Shown here: piece by piece, positions 58,501 to 64,000 of the stretch
How the letters are laid out: each line of letters opens with the position of its first letter
How positions within the stretch are numbered: position 1 is the first letter of the stretch
From: Actinoallomurus iriomotensis
Lineage (GTDB): Bacteria; Actinomycetota; Actinomycetes; Streptosporangiales; Streptosporangiaceae
Assembly (NCBI RefSeq): GCF_030269445.1
Contig: NZ_BSTJ01000003.1
Location: 310,001-374,000, forward strand
Length of the DNA stretch: 64,000 bases
Direction of reading: 5' to 3'
Made by a program: the position numbers and the translations under genes
The notes under the pieces: model-generated
Told to the model about the DNA's origin: nothing
Seen by the model: the letters and a program-made list of their open reading frames with translations, nothing else
The model's database searches: none

Positions 58501-61500
58501 CCAGGCGGCCGAGAAGTTCAGCGACATGCGTGGCCCGGCGACACAGGTGCACGACGCCTACCGCAGGGCCGCCGGCCTGGCCGACGAGATGGCCAATGGC
58601 AGGCAGGTCGACGTGGACGACCTCGCCGCGGCGGTCCAGGACGCCGACCGGCAGCACGAGCAGTACCAGCGCGGTCTCGCCAACGCCGGGCAGAGCCGGC
58701 CGTCGGGCGACCCCACCGCGCCCGGCCGGCGCCACGCCGAGCTGGCGGAACAGCTCATCGCCCGGGCGGCGGCCGCCACCGACCTCAGGCAGGGTCTCGA
58801 ACGGCAGGCCGCCTCGGCCGCCCAGGCCGCGGCCGACCAGCATCGGGTGGCGGAGTACCACCGCCGGGCCGCCAACCAAGCCTTCGACCGCGCCCAGCAG
58901 CTCGCCGCCGGCGGGCAGGCGCAGCTCGCGCAGCAGTACCACGACGCCGGCACCGGGCTGAACCGCGAGGCGAGCGCGTACGACGAAGCTTCCCGGCTGG
59001 CCGGCCAGGCCGCCGCCGCGTACCGCGAGGCCGCGAGCCAGCTGGAACAGCTGATGATCGGCGGGCCCGTCGACCTGACCAGGCTCGGCCAGAACCTCGA
59101 CCAGGCGCAGGCGCACCACGCGGGGTACCAGGACGTGATCGCCGACCGGCCGGTGCCGGCCCACATCGCGCAGGCGATCCGCGAGGCCGAGAACACCCCC
59201 GAGCCCCCGCGGCCGGAGGTGACCGACCTGCGTGCCGGGCTGGCCGCGAGCATCACGGTCTCGGGCCGGACGGCCATGGCGCTGCAGCAGGAGATCGGCG
59301 GCCAGCTCGCCACGCTCGACCAGGCCGCCGACGAACTGCAGCGCCTCGCGACGGAGAACTACGACGCCTCCCTGCGGCTGCTCGCGGAGGCGGGCGACGC
59401 GATCGACAACGGCGATCTGAATCGCGCGCGTGAGCTGCGGCTGGCCGCCCAGCGTCACCGCCAGGCCGGCGACGCGTACAGCGACATGCGCATCCCCGCG
59501 GTGCAGGCCCGCGCCGCGTACCGGGAGGTCGTTGACCAGCTCACCCGGCTCGCGAACGACCGGGGGGTGCGTCTCGGCGACCTGGCCCAGGCCGTCCAGG
59601 ACGCGCAGACCCACCACTACGAATTCCAGCGCGCACTCGCCGCCGCCGGGCAGAGCCACCCGTCCGGTGACGCCACGGCCACCATCCGCCTGCACGCCGC
59701 GCTGCAGAGCCAGCTCGCCGAGCGCAACCGGCTCGGCGCCGAGCTCGCGGTCGAACTCCAGCGGCAGATCGGCGCGCTGAACGAAGCCGGCGAGGAACTG
59801 CACCGGCTCGTGATGCAGAAGTACGAGTTCGCCGTCCGGCTGTCCGGGCAGGCGAGGGACGCCTTCCAGGCCGGTGACCTGGAAGGCGGCAGCGAGCTGC
59901 GCGCGGCCTCCCTGCGTCAGCGCAAGGCGGGCGACGCGTACGACGACATGCGCATCCCCGTGATGCAGGCCCGCAACGCGTACCAGAAGGCCGTCACCCA
60001 GCTGAACGCCATGGTGTCCGGCACTGACTTCCAGCGGGGCGGCCTCGCGCAAGATCTGGAGGAGGGCCGGAAGCACCAGGTCGCCTACCGGGAGGCGCTC
60101 GACGAGGGGACGGTGCCGGACGGTTCCGTCACGGTCCTCCAGGAGGCGGCCTCCCGGCTGGCCACCGACACGCGACCGCCGGACGCCGCGATGCCCGCCG
60201 CCGCGGCGGCCGGGAACCTTCCGGTCGGACATCTCACCCGCCTCGTCAACCAGGTGCTGTCCCGCGTCGGCATCGACCACCGCTTCACCGTGGAGGACCT
60301 CGATCGCACTCTGCGGGGTGACTTCCGGCGCCTGGTCTCCGAAGACGGCGCGATACTCCCGGTCGGCGACGGCGAGATACGCGTCAAACTGCGGGTGCCC
60401 AACCTGCGCATGGTCACGGACACGGACGTGGAGGCGTCGGAGACCATGGTCGGCACGCTCCCGCAGGGTGGCGCGTCGGTCGCCTCGGCCGCGAACCGCA
60501 GCACCGACCTGTCGGCGTCGCTGGACGCGGGGGCCCTCGCGAAGCTGACGCCCTGGGAATGGGCCAGGACCGTGGCGCAGTTCGCCATCCTCAAAGGCGG
60601 CGGCGGGTACACCTGGAGCAGCTCGGACACGCACCACGCGTCCGAGTTCGCGCTGGGCGGCGCCGTCGAGGACGACCGCAGCCCGCACACGATGTTCGAG
60701 ACTCCCTGGTCCGAGGGCCAGGCGGCCGGCAACGCCGTGTTCGAGGTCCAGGTACGCCGGACGGCCGACGGCCCCGGGCACGGATGGAGCAACACCCAGT
60801 CCGTCAGCACCGACGGCCCGGTACGCGTGTGGGTGTCGCACACCTACACCGACAGCGCCCCGGCGGAGAAGGCGCAACTCCCCGTGGCGGACCGGCAGCA
60901 GACCGCGTTGCCCGAGAGCTCGGTCACCGGGATGACCGGGCTGGACGAACTCACCGACCGCACGGCCGACGAGATGGGTCTCGACCCCAACCTCGACGAC
61001 GTGGCCCGGCGGCAGGTGCGCACTCTTTTCAACGACGAGCTGCCGAGCCGGCTCGGGGAGGCGGTCGACGACCCGCACGGCCTGCAGCGGACGATCGTCA
61101 AGGACGGCAAGGAGATCGGCACCGTCCAGATCAAGTCGGAGATCGTGCTCGAGCCGGACGAGGACCCGCGGGTCGGGCCGGCCAGCAACAAACGCTGGCT
61201 GGAGCGGCTCCGGATCACCTTCTCGGGCGCGTCCCGCGAGTCGTCGAAGGGCCGCGCGCGGCACTTCAACGTCACCGGCGGCGTGCAGGTCGGCCCGGAC
61301 CACCTGGGCGCGCTGAACGAGGTCGGCGGCGTGACGCCCAAGCTGTCGGGCACCTACGCGCGCACCCGGTCGCGCTCGAGGTCCACGAGCTCGGGTGGCA
61401 CCTCCATCCACCCGAGCGTGCAGCGGTGGAAGGGGCACACGCAGGGCTACCACCTGCGGGTGAAGCACACCGTCACGATCCACATGGCGAGCGAGCGGCG

Positions 61501-64000
61501 GGCCCGGCCGGCGATCGACGGCGAGAGCAAGGCGCTCTTCCGCATGCCGGAACCCCTCGCCTACCGGTACGGCCTGCCGGTGGACCCGGCGGCGATCGTC
61601 CGCGACGACAGCGGAGCGATCAAGTACAACCCGGACGGCACGATCAGGCTGCGGGACGATCCCGACCCCGATCCGCCCAAGGGCCGGAAGGGCGAGCTGC
61701 CGAAGGTGTTCGGCAAGAACAAGCTCCGCGGTGCGGGACCGGCGCTGGTCCAGGACGTCACCGGCGTCGACAAGCTCCGCGAGCAGGTCGAGGAGCGCCT
61801 GCGGAAGCTCGGACTGCTGCCGAAGATCAAGAACGGGCAGAAGGTCTACTCCCGCGACCCGATCAAGCGCGCCAGCCAGATGGCCAACGAGCGGGAGGTG
61901 GACGAGCAGTTCACCATGAGGGTCGGCCGGAACGGAAAGGCGACCGGCCCGCGGTTCGAGTCGGGCTATGACCAGCTGGCGCAGGAGGGCCTGCACCTCG
62001 ACCTGATGCACGCCAAGACCGGCCACTCCCCCAAGAACTTCACGCTCCGGGTCAAACTCGAGCAGGACTTCGAGCACGCGAAGTTCAAGGGCGTGAGCGA
62101 CGCCGAGTCGGTCGTGAACCTCGACATCGGCTCCGACACCACCAGCATGACCGAGAGCCAGTCGACGACCAACAGCGGCACCGGCGCGGCCGCCGTCGAC
62201 GCGCCGAAGGGCCCGGGTCTCACGCCCTCGGGCGGCGAAATCGACGTCGGCTACAACAGCACCGAGGGCGCGAGCACGGCCGAAGGCGACACCGCCAACC
62301 AGGTGATCATGGGGGAGAACGTCGGACCGGTGGCGGTGTTCGAGATCCCGCACAAGCTGCGGGTCGACCTGCTGACGGCCAAGGGCAAGGCGATCACCAT
62401 CGCCGAGGACGTCGACGGGTCGGCGCGGGTGGTGCTGCCCGCCGACATGCTGCCGTCGAGTGAGAATCACCCGGCGGCGCCGGCGCACCCGACCTCGGGC
62501 GAGGCTCGGCGGACGGCCAAGCTGCTGCACGCCGACGCCGGGGACGAGTTCCTCAAGAAGGCCGTGAAGCTTCTTGGCATCAAGGTGAACTCCCCCGAGT
62601 TCCACGAACTCGCCGCGGCGCTCAACGTGCGGGGGCTGCTCTCCCACCCCGAATGGATGTACAGCTCGTACCACACCGGCCAGGCGACGGTGACCGCCGA
62701 GCTGGGCGACTCCGAGTTCGTCGAGGAGTCGCACATCGTGGACGGCGACATCAACCTCACGCTGGCCAGCCACGCCGTCGGCCACAACGAGAGCCACGGC
62801 TGGACGGTCAAGGGGTCGGGCGGCGTGGGAGTGAACACCTCCACCGATCCCAACGGCAATGCGGGCGTCAGCCTGTCCCGGTCGTCGTCCAGGTCGCGGT
62901 CACGGACGGAAACCGACATCTGGGGGACCGAGCAACTCGCCATCGACACCGGCAAGAAGTACGTCTTCCAGGCGCACGCCAAGTTCCGTGTCTCCACCGC
63001 ACCGGACGCCAAGGGACACACACGGTCGGACAGCGCCGAGGGCGGTTCGGTTCTGTACACCCTCGCCGAGCGCGACGCCCTGAGCATGTGGGCGCGCGGG
63101 GAGGTGTCGCTGCCCCTGCACCAGGTCGCCAAGGCCATGGAACGCCTGCTGCGCGGCGAACTCAGACTGGACCGGCGTACGGCCGTCCCGTTCGCCCGCA
63201 AGTACCTCGGCGAACTCGCGCTGGCCCGCTACAAGGTGAGCCTGGACGAACGGCGAGGCCAGCCGGTCGGAGTCCCGGCGCTGCCCGTCACGAAGGGGCA
63301 CAGCCGCGAGACCATCACGAACCTGCTGACGCAGTTCTTCCCCTCCGATGTGGTTCCGCGGGCGGACGCGCCGTCACGCCGGATGGCCAACATGCTGGCG
63401 GAAGTACGCCGGTTGGAGCTGCATCCGGACACGATGGTGATTCCGGATCACTACCGGAAGGACGTCGGCATCAGCACGTTCCAGCGGACGTCGCTGCACA
63501 CCGCCGAGGCCCCGGACACCGAGGTCGAGGTGGTCGACCAGGTCGCCGCCGCCGTCAACGCGGTGGCGCCCCGGGCGCTGGCCGACAATCCGGCGCTCTG
63601 GCGCGCGCTCTACGTCGACTTCGCCGGCAAGCGCTGGTGGGGAAAGATGCGGAACATGCTGAGCCCGGCCGGCTACACCAAGAATTTCGGCGACTTCACG
63701 GTCCGGGTCACGGCGAGCTTCGACGGCGATCCGACCCTTCTGCGCCATATGTACAGCCACGGCCAGATCCTTCAGCACTACACGTACGAGCAGGAGGACG
63801 TCTCCGAGAGCAAGAACGTGACGTACGAGGGCTCGGTCAGCGGAGGCGCCGCCAAGAAGGGCGTGCCGACCCCCTTCGGCAACGTCGACGGCAGCGTGCA
63901 CGGCACTGTCAAGACCCACCGCTCGCACACCTCCAGCGGCGGCCACACCCGGCAGAAGACCCGGCTCCAGGGCGAGGGCGTGTTCCGGGACGCCGAGCCG
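55502..64000 (+). CDS. Giant ESX-type effector/channel-like protein (3' end beyond window)
   Basis: Frame open from ATG 55502 to the window end: 2,833 codons, no stop, frame checked at several points. Order: CpnT-type helical N-terminus with LPDWVVYWLIP (about 46-56) and LWELRLAFEEMVKVGAAAF; membrane segment VAFWVAVTAAFIALIAAYF (about 157-175); conserved HALMHELIEELGEEG; Asn/Gly/Thr/Pro-rich linker about 412-672 (TSPVNGSQTTPVNGS); a domain with VARVMLHEISDTFQ (about 680-910); four helical repeats of 140-165 residues (about 918-1550); then about five Ser/Thr/Arg-rich beta modules (1570 to the end). It looks like an ESX-exported polymorphic-toxin-like protein; the toxin end is not visible. Confidence 0.88.
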   Translation, partial: MAGGRSTDTHVSHNINDDVNSQIPALPDPAGYSTKDVQPAWETEALPDWVVYWLIPMLTSGQTWPKASESKLWELRLAFEEMVKVGAAAFEPAGTSVRTISTGYEAVSAIMAKARVSELFGDQAGMLEKMVSAFLYSRQTDSFAQNTQYSKISCNVAFWVAVTAAFIALIAAYFTAGTTVSLIGPYAQAGRTAMARILERLGIAAGRSFGANGAARITALAGNSAAGRFVSHALMHELIEELGEEGFTDAYSQYLQMKQGTRRNFDWHMAAATAIGAGTGAFVGMKLHGPVSGIADNLPGIRALNRIAGDAPGVGNAFRRFPGRAMNTGLNNVAASPAGSFLANGLVYGQWEAPTGESMLGGFMGGVGRTNTISPFNPGVFHAVTSPGVSLASAFHTSMASDAAHLGINLTGGPDSPDGPKPDSQQPQNGQNGTAPVGTSPVASNAPTGDVNGQTVNGQAANGTRAAGAGNTRVNAAANVNADPDNSGDPAAPHDSTLQNAAPQNAVAPDPTAANVDPNAVQQGDQSVPVNTDTSQGTGPTQPDGTANPPATSNPTAPAPATATGQNTSLDGTAPATSPVNGSQTTPVNGSPTAPVDGSPTGPVAGSGDTGTGQPGSSPSNPNSTRPDDAVVGALVNHWIGRSDGTPNANQNGNAQTGNTQTGNADTQTPAPHHGRQNDFGLVAAGRLKGTAFVANGRQGPIILSLAEAHALFDADLRPTDFGPQVRGWNWSADGTTLIIHFQDHLNRAPQHFRFKVENKAEGRRDRARSVTPAGVRHPRLGLRGRRLGRTRVRSGTVADPHAVTLAPGLASGQVARVMLHEISDTFQRQTADQARSGQGAIRRFLSRLAERRDGCLSARLNEHWYLSRKWHAAATDAERQAYAREIEGVARYLRKHGHTPPTPPWSGEGRPTTGPNADLSDLRANLNGAVTDTAQAVAGLRQAIADQLAALDQTDDELHRLTMENYDAAFRLGQQAADAIARGDLGHARELREASLRHYQAAEKFSDMRGPATQVHDAYRRAAGLADEMANGRQVDVDDLAAAVQDADRQHEQYQRGLANAGQSRPSGDPTAPGRRHAELAEQLIARAAAATDLRQGLERQAASAAQAAADQHRVAEYHRRAANQAFDRAQQLAAGGQAQLAQQYHDAGTGLNREASAYDEASRLAGQAAAAYREAASQLEQLMIGGPVDLTRLGQNLDQAQAHHAGYQDVIADRPVPAHIAQAIREAENTPEPPRPEVTDLRAGLAASITVSGRTAMALQQEIGGQLATLDQAADELQRLATENYDASLRLLAEAGDAIDNGDLNRARELRLAAQRHRQAGDAYSDMRIPAVQARAAYREVVDQLTRLANDRGVRLGDLAQAVQDAQTHHYEFQRALAAAGQSHPSGDATATIRLHAALQSQLAERNRLGAELAVELQRQIGALNEAGEELHRLVMQKYEFAVRLSGQARDAFQAGDLEGGSELRAASLRQRKAGDAYDDMRIPVMQARNAYQKAVTQLNAMVSGTDFQRGGLAQDLEEGRKHQVAYREALDEGTVPDGSVTVLQEAASRLATDTRPPDAAMPAAAAAGNLPVGHLTRLVNQVLSRVGIDHRFTVEDLDRTLRGDFRRLVSEDGAILPVGDGEIRVKLRVPNLRMVTDTDVEASETMVGTLPQGGASVASAANRSTDLSASLDAGALAKLTPWEWARTVAQFAILKGGGGYTWSSSDTHHASEFALGGAVEDDRSPHTMFETPWSEGQAAGNAVFEVQVRRTADGPGHGWSNTQSVSTDGPVRVWVSHTYTDSAPAEKAQLPVADRQQTALPESSVTGMTGLDELTDRTADEMGLDPNLDDVARRQVRTLFNDELPSRLGEAVDDPHGLQRTIVKDGKEIGTVQIKSEIVLEPDEDPRVGPASNKRWLERLRITFSGASRESSKGRARHFNVTGGVQVGPDHLGALNEVGGVTPKLSGTYARTRSRSRSTSSGGTSIHPSVQRWKGHTQGYHLRVKHTVTIHMASERRARPAIDGESKALFRMPEPLAYRYGLPVDPAAIVRDDSGAIKYNPDGTIRLRDDPDPDPPKGRKGELPKVFGKNKLRGAGPALVQDVTGVDKLREQVEERLRKLGLLPKIKNGQKVYSRDPIKRASQMANEREVDEQFTMRVGRNGKATGPRFESGYDQLAQEGLHLDLMHAKTGHSPKNFTLRVKLEQDFEHAKFKGVSDAESVVNLDIGSDTTSMTESQSTTNSGTGAAAVDAPKGPGLTPSGGEIDVGYNSTEGASTAEGDTANQVIMGENVGPVAVFEIPHKLRVDLLTAKGKAITIAEDVDGSARVVLPADMLPSSENHPAAPAHPTSGEARRTAKLLHADAGDEFLKKAVKLLGIKVNSPEFHELAAALNVRGLLSHPEWMYSSYHTGQATVTAELGDSEFVEESHIVDGDINLTLASHAVGHNESHGWTVKGSGGVGVNTSTDPNGNAGVSLSRSSSRSRSRTETDIWGTEQLAIDTGKKYVFQAHAKFRVSTAPDAKGHTRSDSAEGGSVLYTLAERDALSMWARGEVSLPLHQVAKAMERLLRGELRLDRRTAVPFARKYLGELALARYKVSLDERRGQPVGVPALPVTKGHSRETITNLLTQFFPSDVVPRADAPSRRMANMLAEVRRLELHPDTMVIPDHYRKDVGISTFQRTSLHTAEAPDTEVEVVDQVAAAVNAVAPRALADNPALWRALYVDFAGKRWWGKMRNMLSPAGYTKNFGDFTVRVTASFDGDPTLLRHMYSHGQILQHYTYEQEDVSESKNVTYEGSVSGGAAKKGVPTPFGNVDGSVHGTVKTHRSHTSSGGHTRQKTRLQGEGVFRDAEP

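Noticed and set aside
58490-62797. A 1,435-codon open frame on the minus strand
   Set aside because: It is antisense to the giant plus-strand gene. Its composition (Val/Arg/His/Gly/Leu, many LGxRxVxxRAD-like runs) is that of a GC-rich shadow frame, and no ribosome site or family features are seen, whereas the plus-strand frame has clear domains and in-frame repeats.
1-64000. CRISPR arrays, rRNA genes and insertion sequences
   Set aside because: I saw no regularly spaced repeat-spacer pattern, no rRNA-like sequence and no transposase gene. The repeats found are the tRNA-derived pair, the dispersed hairpins and coding repeats.
55502-64000. ESX core machinery (EccC, EccD, MycP) in the window
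   Set aside because: No FtsK/SpoIIIE-type ATPase, multi-helix EccD or subtilisin-like protease is coded near the WXG100 gene; export must rely on genes elsewhere.

Overview
The window is 64 kb of high-GC actinobacterial chromosome. Support for this comes from heavy G/C in third codon positions, frequent GTG starts, mycothiol biosynthesis (mshA), CarD, the SenX3-RegX3-PhoU phosphate circuit, an AfsK-like kinase pair and a type VII secretion (ESX)-type locus. Gene order in 5.3-23.3 kb follows the conserved blocks carD-ispF-cysS-rlmB and mshA-ybjN-gpm-senX3-regX3, as in mycobacteria and streptomycetes. The genus cannot be fixed from the sequence; a Streptosporangiales-like filamentous actinomycete is a reasonable guess.

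Layout. 0-2.7 kb is accessory: the tail of an S1-domain protein, a HigBA-type toxin-antitoxin pair, and a 1.4-kb segment bounded by a 44-bp direct repeat of the 3' part of an intact tRNA-Thr(TGT). It looks like the remnant of one or two elements integrated at that tRNA. 2.8-5.3 kb: a TetR-SDR operon with a clear operator, and a proline-rich membrane protein with a minisatellite. 5.3-13.4 kb: rlmB, a stand-alone Clp N-domain protein, cysS, two membrane proteins, fumarylacetoacetase, ispF and carD; ispD is missing from its usual place. 13.7-25.3 kb: lipoproteins, regX3-senX3 and divergent phoU with a PHO box, gpmA, a DUF574 methyltransferase, ybjN, mshA, an SDR and a methyltransferase with a low-complexity insertion. 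25.3-30.5 kb: a decayed gene, a macro-domain protein and two tandem Ser/Thr kinases with PQQ-type beta-propellers.

31.1-38.2 kb is a tight exopolysaccharide operon: nucleotide-sugar dehydrogenase, hyaluronan-synthase/NodC-like glycosyltransferase, three different polysaccharide deacetylases and an anchored lectin-like protein. 38.2-40.7 kb: a flavin oxidase and a divergent LysR regulator. 40.7-48.5 kb: a carbohydrate ABC importer with two solute-binding proteins, two permeases (one carrying an inserted extracytoplasmic beta domain) and a separated UgpC/MsiK-like ATPase, interleaved with a PadR regulator and an RsbW-like ATP-binding protein. 48.6-52.1 kb: a MacB-like exporter headed by a second PadR copy that has lost its DNA-binding domain by an in-frame deletion.

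52.1-64.0 kb is the most unusual part: two paralogous small acidic proteins, an SseB-like protein and its partner, then a YbaB-like protein, a WXG100-like protein and one enormous open reading frame (55502 to the window end, at least 2,833 codons, no stop). The giant protein has a CpnT-like N-terminus, a membrane segment, a 260-residue linker, four helical repeats and about five tandem Ser/Thr-rich beta modules. I read it as an ESX-exported giant effector or channel-like protein; its C-terminal activity lies outside the window.
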